Assembly (NCBI GenBank): GCA_002389765.1
Contig: DGQM01000023.1
Span: 1 to 48,799 of the forward strand
Direction of reading: 5' to 3'
DNA length: 48,799 bases
Origin: Bacteroidetes bacterium UBA4414
Lineage (GTDB): Bacteria > Bacteroidota > Bacteroidia > Chitinophagales > Chitinophagaceae
The notes under the pieces: generated by a model
The model's input: only the letters and a program-made list of their open reading frames with translations
Told to the model about the DNA's origin: nothing
The model's database searches: none
Shown here: positions 17,250 through 24,032 of the stretch, in pieces
Position numbering within the stretch: the first letter of the stretch is position 1
Layout of the letters: each line of letters opens with the position of its first letter
Position numbers and translations under genes: made by a program

Positions 17250-18830
17250 TTAGTTTTTGAACTGAGGAATCATATCCTGAGCCATTTTCACCATCTTAGC
17301 GATGCCGTCTTCAGGCAGATTACCCTTTTTGAAGTCAGCCAGCAATTCCGGCATTTTCAGTTCCAGTTCGCGCAGGAATGCTTCTTCGAATGCTTTTACA
17401 TTCTTAACAGGCACTTCGCGAATCAGGTTGTTTGTACCCAAGTAGATGATAGCAACTTGCTTTTCTACGCTATATGGAGAGTATTGGTTTTGCTTCAGGA
17501 TTTCCACGTTACGGCTACCTTTATCCAATACTACTTTTGTAGCAGCATCCAGATCACCACCGAATTTTGAGAACGCTTCCATCTCACGATAAAGTGCTTG
17601 GTCAAGTTTCAGTGTACCGGCAACTTTTTTCATTGATTTGATCTGCGCACTACCACCCACACGGCTTACAGAGATACCTACGTTGATAGCCGGACGGATA
17701 CCTGCAAGGAACAGGTTTGATTCCAGGAATATCTGACCGTCAGTGATCGAGATTACGTTTGTAGGAATGTATGCAGATACGTCACCAGCTTGTGTTTCAA
17801 TGATTGGCAATGCTGTTAGAGAACCACCACCTTTTACCAGGTGTTTGATGCTCTCTGGCAAGTCGTTCATTGTTTTAGCGATAGCATCGTTATTGATAAC
17901 TTTTGCAGCACGTTCCAACAAGCGGCTATGCAGATAGAATACGTCACCAGGATAAGCTTCGCGACCCGGCGGACGACGCAACAGCAGAGATACCTCACGG
18001 TATGCCACAGCTTGTTTAGACAAATCATCATAAACTACCAATGCAGGACGTCCTGTATCGCGGAAGAACTCACCTATGGCAGCACCCGCAAACGGAGCGT
18101 AGAACTGCAGCGGAGCAGGGTCAGCAGCAGGAGCAGCAACGATAGTTGTGTATGCCATTGCACCATTTTCTTCCAGTGTTTTCATAACACCGGCAATAGT
18201 AGATGCTTTCTGGCCTATCGCCACATATATACAGTATACAGGCTTGCCTGCATCGTAAAATTCTTTTTGGTTGATGATGGTATCGATACAGATAGCAGTT
18301 TTACCTGTCTGACGGTCACCGATTACCAGCTCACGCTGACCACGGCCGATAGGAATCATCGCATCGATAGACTTGATACCTGTTTGCAGTGGTTCTTTTA
18401 CCGGCTCACGGAAGATAACGCCCGGTGCTTTACGCTCAATCGGCATTTCATACAGTTCACCTTGTATTGGTCCTTTACCATCTATTGGTTCGCCCAGTGT
18501 ATTTACAACACGGCCTACCATACCTTCACCAACTTTGATAGAGGCAATCTGACCGGTACGTTTTACTTGTGCACCTTCTTTAATTTCGCCGCCATCACCC
18601 ATCAATACCACACCCACATTGTCTTCTTCAAGGTTCAGCGCTATTGCTTTTACGCCGTTTTCAAATTCTACAAGCTCACCCTGACGCACGCCATTCAGGC
18701 CATATACGCGGGCAATACCGTCACCTACTTGCAGTACGGTACCTACTTCTTCCAGATTGGCAGAAGCGTTGAAGTTTGTCAACTGCTGGCGAAGTATCGC
18801 CGATATTTCATCCGGTTTAATCTCAACCAT
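17250..18830 (-). CDS. atpA: F0F1 ATP synthase subunit alpha
   Basis: 526 residues. The alpha subunit of the F1 hexamer binds non-catalytic nucleotide between beta subunits. It contains the P-loop GDRQTGKTA, LGEPIDGKG and the alpha-specific block ALVVYDDLSKQAVAYREVSLLLRRPPGREAYPGD, shown here only as its start and end residues ALVVYDD and GREAYPGD. SRVGGSAQ is also present. Length and motif order are standard. It is the last gene of the operon, 41 bp after atpH. Normally atpG follows, but here the stop codon is followed by a terminator, so gamma must be encoded elsewhere. Confidence 0.98.
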   Translation of the reverse strand: MVEIKPDEISAILRQQLTNFNASANLEEVGTVLQVGDGIARVYGLNGVRQGELVEFENGVKAIALNLEEDNVGVVLMGDGGEIKEGAQVKRTGQIASIKVGEGMVGRVVNTLGEPIDGKGPIQGELYEMPIERKAPGVIFREPVKEPLQTGIKSIDAMIPIGRGQRELVIGDRQTGKTAICIDTIINQKEFYDAGKPVYCIYVAIGQKASTIAGVMKTLEENGAMAYTTIVAAPAADPAPLQFYAPFAGAAIGEFFRDTGRPALVVYDDLSKQAVAYREVSLLLRRPPGREAYPGDVFYLHSRLLERAAKVINNDAIAKTMNDLPESIKHLVKGGGSLTALPIIETQAGDVSAYIPTNVISITDGQIFLESNLFLAGIRPAINVGISVSRVGGSAQIKSMKKVAGTLKLDQALYREMEAFSKFGGDLDAATKVVLDKGSRNVEILKQNQYSPYSVEKQVAIIYLGTNNLIREVPVKNVKAFEEAFLRELELKMPELLADFKKGNLPEDGIAKMVKMAQDMIPQFKN

Positions 18831-18871
18831 GACTTTTTATTTTATAAATAATAAAAACTGTTTCTCTAGTA

Positions 18872-19438
18872 TTAATTGAATATAGTACTTATGTAGATGT
18901 TCTTCTGGAACTGAGCCTTTACGTCGTTCAAATCGCGACGAACGCTTGCATCTACCAGTTTATCATCCATTTGCAGAATGAAGCCACCGATAATTTTAGG
19001 ATCTACTACTTCTGTCACTTCAATTTCGCCGTTGTGTACAGCAGCTACTACATTCTTAATAATATTTTGCTTTACTGCATCGCTGAGCGGCGTAGCCGTT
19101 GTCAGCTTTACAGTTTTGATGTTTTTCATCACCTTATACTGTGTCATGAAAGACTCAGCTATTTCAGGCAGGTTAGCCTCGCGGCCTTTGCTTACCAGCA
19201 GTTTAATGAAGCCTTCTGTCAGGGCACTCATCTTACCACTTAATACAGCAGCAACTACTTCCTGTTTTTTAGCAGCGTTTATAATCGGGCTGCGCAGCAT
19301 GTTAGTAAACTCGCGGCTTTGTTTGCTTACAGCATCCAGCAAGCGGATGTCCTGCAGCGTGCTGTCAACAGCGTTCTGTTCTACAGCAAGGTCCAGCAGA
19401 GCTTTGGCATAACGTGAAGCGAGACGTGGATTTGGCAT
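18872..19438 (-). CDS. atpH: F0F1 ATP synthase subunit delta
   Basis: 188 residues. Delta connects the F1 head to the b-subunit stalk (the OSCP equivalent). The family start RLASRYAKALLDLAVEQ and the C-terminal block DPKIIGGFILQMDDKLVDASVR (key residues GGF, D-V-D-S-R) are both clear. It sits between atpF (22 bp upstream) and atpA (41 bp downstream) in the usual order. The size is slightly above E. coli delta (177). Nothing odd is seen. Confidence 0.95.
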   Translation of the reverse strand: MPNPRLASRYAKALLDLAVEQNAVDSTLQDIRLLDAVSKQSREFTNMLRSPIINAAKKQEVVAAVLSGKMSALTEGFIKLLVSKGREANLPEIAESFMTQYKVMKNIKTVKLTTATPLSDAVKQNIIKNVVAAVHNGEIEVTEVVDPKIIGGFILQMDDKLVDASVRRDLNDVKAQFQKNIYISTIFN

Positions 19439-19460
19439 ATCTGTTCTGTTACTTCAGTTA

Positions 19461-19955
19461 TTAGTTCATTTTAATTTCTTCTGCCAGCATCTGTGCATAA
19501 TCGTTTTGGCTATCGGCTGTTGCCAATTGCTTACGGATTACTTTTTCAGCTACTTCTACAGCCAGTTTACCGATTTCGTTTTTCACTTCGGTAAGTGCAG
19601 CCATTTTCTGTTGCTGAATCTGCATTTGTGCATCAGCAATCATCTTATCAGCCACAACTTTCGTTTCTTCTTTTGCTTTGTTGATGATGCTGTCCTTCAT
19701 TTCTTTTGCTTCTTTCAGCATTTGTGCGCTTTGTGCACGTGCTTCCATCATCAGCTTCTCGTTATCAGCCTGCATTTGGCTCATTTCTTTTTTCACGCGT
19801 TCTGCAGCTGCAATAGAATCCGCAATACCAGTTTCACGCTCATGTAGCGAGTTCAGTATTGGTTTCCACGCAAACTTGCGCAGTATGAAGAAAACGATGA
19901 GGAACGCAAGCAGCGTCCATACAAATAAACCGAGTTCCGGGGTCAACAAATCCAT
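19461..19955 (-). CDS. atpF: F0F1 ATP synthase subunit b
   Basis: 164 residues. A single N-terminal membrane helix (LFVWTLLAFLIVFFILRKFAW) is followed by a long charged helix rich in A, E, K, M and Q, which forms the peripheral stalk dimer. The start at ATG 19955 gives MDLLTPELGLFVW, typical of Bacteroidota b subunits. The gene follows atpE after an unusually long 158-bp spacer containing an 11-bp stem-loop, which may modulate readthrough from atpE into the rest of the operon. Confidence 0.95.
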   Translation of the reverse strand: MDLLTPELGLFVWTLLAFLIVFFILRKFAWKPILNSLHERETGIADSIAAAERVKKEMSQMQADNEKLMMEARAQSAQMLKEAKEMKDSIINKAKEETKVVADKMIADAQMQIQQQKMAALTEVKNEIGKLAVEVAEKVIRKQLATADSQNDYAQMLAEEIKMN

Positions 19956-20051
19956 GTTATCTATTGATTTATGATGCTCTTTATTATCAGGTTTTTCATT
20001 TTTACAACCATCATATCAGTGTACCTGAAAACAATATGGGTTGTCTAATCA

Positions 20052-20098
20052 AAATCTAAAATAACTGCACTCGCTGCCCTGTGCGTTGAGTGCAGTTA
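20052..20098 (-). promoter_or_regulatory. Stem-loop between atpE and atpF (possible attenuator or processing site)
   Basis: On the minus strand TAACTGCACTC (20098-20088) pairs perfectly over 11 bp with GAGTGCAGTTA (20072-20062) around a 15-base loop, followed by TTTTAGATTTTG. It resembles a weak terminator about 15 bp past the atpE stop codon. The c subunit is needed in many more copies than b, delta or alpha, so partial termination or mRNA protection here would make sense. Confidence 0.6.
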
Positions 20099-20113
20099 AT
20101 TCTTTTAGTACAA

Positions 20114-20365
20114 TTACAGTACTACAGCCAACAGACCAGCGATAACGCCGAACAGCGCAACACCCTCAACGAAGGCAGCTGTCAGGATCATGTTCGCACG
20201 GATGTCACCAGCAGCTTCCGGTTGGCGAGAGATAGCTTCTACTGCACCTTTACCGATTTGGCCGATACCAAGACCAGCACCTAATACTGCAATACCTGCG
20301 CCGATAGCACCACCAGCGGCAGCTGTACCGTCAATTGCTAACAAAACTGTGTTTAACAGAGACAT
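20114..20365 (-). CDS. atpE: F0F1 ATP synthase subunit c (proton type)
   Basis: 83 residues, two membrane helices. Helix 1 has the glycine-rich GAGIAVLGAGLGIGQIGKGA. The polar loop is ISRQPEA (Arg47, Gln48, Pro49), and helix 2 carries the ion-binding Glu67 in ILTAAFVEGVALFG. Spacing of Arg47 to Glu67 (20) equals that of the E. coli Arg41-Asp61 pair. Residues after Glu67 are Gly and Val rather than Ser-Thr, and there is no Gln at the helix 1 position used for sodium, so protons are the expected ion. It lies between atpB and the stem-loop spacer before atpF. Confidence 0.95.
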   Translation of the reverse strand: MSLLNTVLLAIDGTAAAGGAIGAGIAVLGAGLGIGQIGKGAVEAISRQPEAAGDIRANMILTAAFVEGVALFGVIAGLLAVVL

Positions 20366-20430
20366 GTTATTATGGATTTTGATTAAAAAACTAATTAATT
20401 ACTTTATTCCTTTTGCTTACTGAATTTGTA

Positions 20431-21564
20431 TTAGTGGTGCGCAGCTTCTGCATGATGCTCATCATGTCCGTGACCTTCTTCTACTGCCTGTCCTATAAAT
20501 ACAGCTGTCAGGTTGGTGAAGATAAACGCCTGTATAGCAGCTACCAACAACTCCAGGAAGAACATGAAGATGGTAAACGCCATAGATACAGGTGCAAAGC
20601 CCCAGCCTGCAACTTTACTCAATCCTGCAAAAATGAATATCATTGAAATAACGCTCAGGATAACGATGTGTCCTGCCAGTATGTTGGCAAAAAGACGTAT
20701 CATCAGCGCTATTGGTTTAATAAACAGAGAAATGATCTCGATAGGCACTAGCAGGAATTTAACGCCCAGTGGTACACCAGGAGGGTTGAACAAGTGACCC
20801 CAGAAATGTTTGTTACCGCTGAAGATCATTACAAGGAATGATACAATAGCCAAACAAGCAGTTACTGCGATATTGCCTGTAAAGTTGGCACCACCAGGTA
20901 ACAGACCTAACAAGTTATTAATCCATATAAAGAAGAACACTGTCAGTAACAATGGCATAAAGCGCATGTACTTGTTACCCAGATTTGGCTTTGCCACCTC
21001 GTCACGAACGAAAGTGATAACCGGTTCCAATGCATTTTGGAAACCACTTGGCGCTACCATAGCACCGTTCTTTTTATATTTCTTAGCTACGTTCAGCATG
21101 ATAGTCAGCAGCAGTACTACTGATATAATCATAGAAAGAACGTTCTTAGTTATGGACAGATCAATGATTTTAGCACCATCTTCAGAGATGATTTTTTCTT
21201 TCATCTTGCTGTTCGGGTCTATCTTATAGCCGTTATAACTCTCATGACCGTGGTGGAACTTTGATGAAGAGAAAACTTCCAACCCTTTTTCAGGATGGTA
21301 TATAATAACAGGCAAAGACAAGCTTACCGGATGTTCATTAACATCGAAGAAGTGCCAATAGTGAGAATCGCCAATGTGGCCAAAGATTACTTCAGAAGCG
21401 TTAAAACCCTCCTTTTTTTCTTCGTGGTGTCCTTCATGTGCTGCTTCAGCCACTGCAACAGGGGCTGCCTCATGATTTTCTTCATGTTGCGCATACGAAA
21501 AAACAGGTGCGCTCGATAGCGCGAAAGTCAATGCCAGTAAGGAAAATAAACGTCCGGATCTCAT
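20431..21564 (-). CDS. atpB: F0F1 ATP synthase subunit a with extracytoplasmic N-terminal extension
   Basis: 377 residues, over 100 longer than E. coli subunit a. Residues 1-25 look like a signal peptide (MRSGRLFSLLALTFALSSAP...SYAQ). Residues 26-135 form a His/Glu-rich soluble region containing HEENHE, HEGHHEEKK and SKFHHGHES. The channel part runs from about 140 to 355 and includes the essential Arg290 in LMIRLFANILAGH. The tail is His-rich again (HGHDEHHAEAAHH). Signal-bearing long a subunits are a known Bacteroidota trait. It is first in the operon, with a TATCTTTG -7 box at 21594-21587 about 20 bp upstream. No atpI-like gene precedes it. Confidence 0.95.
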   Translation of the reverse strand: MRSGRLFSLLALTFALSSAPVFSYAQHEENHEAAPVAVAEAAHEGHHEEKKEGFNASEVIFGHIGDSHYWHFFDVNEHPVSLSLPVIIYHPEKGLEVFSSSKFHHGHESYNGYKIDPNSKMKEKIISEDGAKIIDLSITKNVLSMIISVVLLLTIMLNVAKKYKKNGAMVAPSGFQNALEPVITFVRDEVAKPNLGNKYMRFMPLLLTVFFFIWINNLLGLLPGGANFTGNIAVTACLAIVSFLVMIFSGNKHFWGHLFNPPGVPLGVKFLLVPIEIISLFIKPIALMIRLFANILAGHIVILSVISMIFIFAGLSKVAGWGFAPVSMAFTIFMFFLELLVAAIQAFIFTNLTAVFIGQAVEEGHGHDEHHAEAAHH

Positions 21565-21586
21565 TATTCTGCCCTGAAAATTTGCG

Positions 21587-21594
21587 CAAAGATA
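21587..21594 (-). promoter_or_regulatory. -7 box candidate for the atp operon
   Basis: The minus strand reads TATCTTTG (TAnnTTTG), 22 bp before the atpB ATG at 21564. The -33 element is not at a convincing distance. Confidence 0.5.
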
Positions 21595-21851
21595 CGGGTT
21601 ATTCGTTCAAAAAAAAGGGCGATTTGTTTTTTTATAAAATACGTACCCTTTTCAGACACAGCTTTGCGAGGTCTTTTGTTAAATTTCAAAGCCTCAAATG
21701 CAGGTTTTTCATCAACTGTAGCCGATTTTGCCACTTCAACAGCTTACAGATATATTATTTCTATATTAATTGTCTCGTTAGCCGCTTGTTATTGTTTGTA
21801 AATTTTGTAGCAATCGGCCGAAATTTAATAGTGGTTCAATTTTTTATGTAG

Positions 21852-21859
21852 TATTTTTG
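21852..21859 (+). promoter_or_regulatory. -7 box candidate for pckA
   Basis: TATTTTTG matches TAnnTTTG and lies 34 bp before the pckA ATG at 21894, implying a leader of roughly 27 nt. Confidence 0.5.
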
Positions 21860-21893
21860 CCGCCTCAACTTTTTATAACAAAAAGATAATTCT

Positions 21894-23507
21894 ATGCAGG
21901 AATTTGGTAAAAAGAACCCTTCAGCTAATCTTAGTAACATAGGGCTGAATGTTGCCGTTGCTCACTGGAATCTCTCTCCTGAAGAGCTGACTCAAAAGAC
22001 ATTAGAACTGGGACAAGGCGAACTGAACGATACAGGCGCATTGTGTGTAAGCACCGGAAAATTCACGGGCCGCTCTCCTAAAGACAAATTCACGGTTAAG
22101 GACGCTATCACTGAACACAGTGTTGATTGGGGTGATGTAAACATCGCTTTCTCTCCGGAGGCTTTCGACAAACTGTACGATAAAGTAGTAGCGTATCTGG
22201 GTGGTAAAGAAGTATGGGTTCGCGATGCGTATGCTTGTGCTGATCCTAAATACCGTCTGAACATCCGCGTGGTAAACGAAACACCATGGGCTAACCTGTT
22301 CTGTAACGACCTGTTCCTGCGCCCTTCTGCTCAGGAAATAGAAACACAGACTCCTGATTGGCACATCATTCAGGCACCTAGTTTCCAGGCAGATCCTGCT
22401 GTAGATGGTACACGTCAGGCAAACTTCACTATCGTAAATTTTACCCGTAAAGTTATCCTGATAGGTGGTTCTGCTTACACAGGCGAAATGAAGAAAGGCA
22501 TCTTCGGCGTACTGAACTTTGTACTGCCGCACGATCATAAAGTACTGAGCATGCACTGCTCTGCAAACGAAGGTAAAGATGGCGATGTTGCCCTGTTCTT
22601 CGGTTTGAGCGGTACCGGTAAAACTACCCTGTCTGCAGATCCTAACCGCGCATTGATTGGTGACGACGAACACGGCTGGGCAGATGGTTCTGTATTTAAC
22701 TTTGAAGGCGGTTGCTATGCAAAATGTATAGACCTGAGCGCTGAAAAAGAACCACAGATCTTCAACGCTATCAAGCCAAACGCGCTGTTGGAAAACATCA
22801 AGTTTGTAGCAGGCACTAAAACAGTAGATTATGCAGATGGCAGCATCACTGAAAATACACGTGCTGCATATCCAATCTACCACATCGAGAATGCAAAAGA
22901 ACCATCTTACGGTGGCGATCCTAAAAACATATTCTTCCTTACTTGTGATGCGTTCGGTATCCTGCCTCCAATCAGCAAACTGACTAAAGGCCAGGCTATG
23001 TACCACTTCATCAGCGGTTATACAGCAAAAGTTGCAGGTACTGAAGTTGGTGTTACAGAACCACAAACTACGTTCTCTGCATGTTTCGGCCGTGTGTTCC
23101 TGCCTTTGCACCCAACTAAATATGCTGAGTTGCTGGGTAAGAAACTGGAAGAGCACTCAGACGTAAACGTATGGCTCATCAACACAGGTTGGAGCGGTGG
23201 TGCTTACGGTACAGGTAGCCGTATGAAGCTGAGCTACACACGTGCTATGATTACTGCTGCTATGAATGGTGAACTGAACAATGTAGAATACAAAGCGCAT
23301 CCTACATTTGGCGTACTGGTACCACAAAGCGTACCGGGTGCACCTGCAGAAATCCTGAATCCACGCGATACATGGGCAGATAAAGAAGCATACGATAAGA
23401 AAGCTAACGAACTGGCACAACTGTTCGTCAACAACTTCAGCAAATATGCTGCACAGGCTAATGAAGAAATCATGGCTGCTGCACCAAAAGTGATGGAGAA
23501 CGCTTAA
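21894..23507 (+). CDS. pckA: Phosphoenolpyruvate carboxykinase (ATP)
   Basis: 537 residues. The enzyme converts oxaloacetate and ATP to phosphoenolpyruvate, CO2 and ADP, the entry to gluconeogenesis. Family features: TGRSPKDKF with substrate-binding Arg60, VWVRDAYACADP, YTGEMKKGIFG, the P-loop GLSGTGKTT at 237-245 followed by LIGDDEHGW with the metal-binding Asp pair, and NTGWSGGAYG. The GLSGTGKTT P-loop identifies the ATP-dependent rather than the GTP-dependent family. Codons are strongly skewed to CTG, GGT and similar frequent choices compared with neighbours, as expected for a highly expressed gene. It is monocistronic, with its own promoter and terminator. Confidence 0.98.
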   Translation: MQEFGKKNPSANLSNIGLNVAVAHWNLSPEELTQKTLELGQGELNDTGALCVSTGKFTGRSPKDKFTVKDAITEHSVDWGDVNIAFSPEAFDKLYDKVVAYLGGKEVWVRDAYACADPKYRLNIRVVNETPWANLFCNDLFLRPSAQEIETQTPDWHIIQAPSFQADPAVDGTRQANFTIVNFTRKVILIGGSAYTGEMKKGIFGVLNFVLPHDHKVLSMHCSANEGKDGDVALFFGLSGTGKTTLSADPNRALIGDDEHGWADGSVFNFEGGCYAKCIDLSAEKEPQIFNAIKPNALLENIKFVAGTKTVDYADGSITENTRAAYPIYHIENAKEPSYGGDPKNIFFLTCDAFGILPPISKLTKGQAMYHFISGYTAKVAGTEVGVTEPQTTFSACFGRVFLPLHPTKYAELLGKKLEEHSDVNVWLINTGWSGGAYGTGSRMKLSYTRAMITAAMNGELNNVEYKAHPTFGVLVPQSVPGAPAEILNPRDTWADKEAYDKKANELAQLFVNNFSKYAAQANEEIMAAAPKVMENA

Positions 23508-23533
23508 TTGAGTTTTAACCGCTCTGAATTATA

Positions 23534-23567
23534 AAACCCCGACCAGATGGTCGGGGTTTGTTTTTTT
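23534..23567 (+). terminator. Terminator of pckA
   Basis: AAACCCCGACC pairs with GGTCGGGGTTT around a short loop, followed by G and seven T residues (23561-23567). It is 26 bp past the pckA stop codon. Confidence 0.9.
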
Positions 23568-23594
23568 AGTAACTTTAATTATACTCAATAACCT

Positions 23595-24029
23595 ATGAGA
23601 CTTATTTCAATAGCACTTTTGCTGATAGTAGTAATTTCCGCGTGCAAAAAAGACAACCAAAACAGTGTTGCAAACAATACTAACACCACAAGACCGCCAG
23701 GTACTTTTTCAGGCAATTATGCAATTTTCGATAGTGTTTACACTTGGACATCAAACGCCTCAGGCGATATTACAGAAATCACACACCACCCGCTAAACAG
23801 ACAATTGACTATATCTTTCGATACTGCTGCAAACTATATTTTAGCCGGGAAGGATACATTTAGCTACAACAATAAATACCCGGCGTATGCAGGGTATTAC
23901 AAGTATTTTTCCAACCCCAACGATTGTGATAAAATAACCCTAACCAACGATTCTGTTTTTATCAGCTATTCTCGATATCTGGGCGGCCATATGTACGAAA
24001 GCAAAGTATTAAAAGGCTACAGAAAATAG
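23595..24029 (+). CDS. Small lipoprotein of unknown function (paralogue-like to 27469-27930)
   Basis: 144 residues. The signal MRLISIALLLIVVISAC ends in a lipobox, so Cys17 is probably lipidated, followed by a KKDNQN spacer and a disordered Asn/Thr stretch. The folded part starts PGTFSGNYAIFDSVYTW and ends DSVFISYSRYLGGHMYESKVLKGYRK (key residues DSVF-SY and GYRK). The lipoprotein at 27469 has the same frame: GTYRMYDS near the start and DSIYVNYL...MGYK at the end. I recognise no named family. It ends 3 bp from the convergent antiporter gene, without an obvious terminator. Confidence 0.72.
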   Translation: MRLISIALLLIVVISACKKDNQNSVANNTNTTRPPGTFSGNYAIFDSVYTWTSNASGDITEITHHPLNRQLTISFDTAANYILAGKDTFSYNNKYPAYAGYYKYFSNPNDCDKITLTNDSVFISYSRYLGGHMYESKVLKGYRK

Positions 24030-24032
24030 CTG

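Larger units (their letters stand above)
21565..21893. other. Divergent intergenic region between atpB and pckA (no gene seen)
   Basis: This 329-bp AT-rich stretch holds outward-facing promoter boxes: TATCTTTG on the minus strand for atpB and TATTTTTG on the plus strand for pckA. I see no credible gene, tRNA or riboswitch in it. The open frames crossing it have no start or composition support. Confidence 0.5.

Noticed and set aside
17841..18851. 336-codon plus-strand frame opposite atpA
   Set aside because: It is a shadow of atpA with atypical Cys/Tyr/Arg composition.
20114..20365. Sodium-type c subunit
   Set aside because: The residues after Glu67 are Gly-Val and the helix 1 position is Ile, not Gln, so the sodium-binding set is absent.
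22002..23156. 384-codon minus-strand frame opposite pckA
   Set aside because: It is a Cys-, Phe- and Tyr-rich shadow of pckA in a codon-biased gene, with no signal, domain or promoter.
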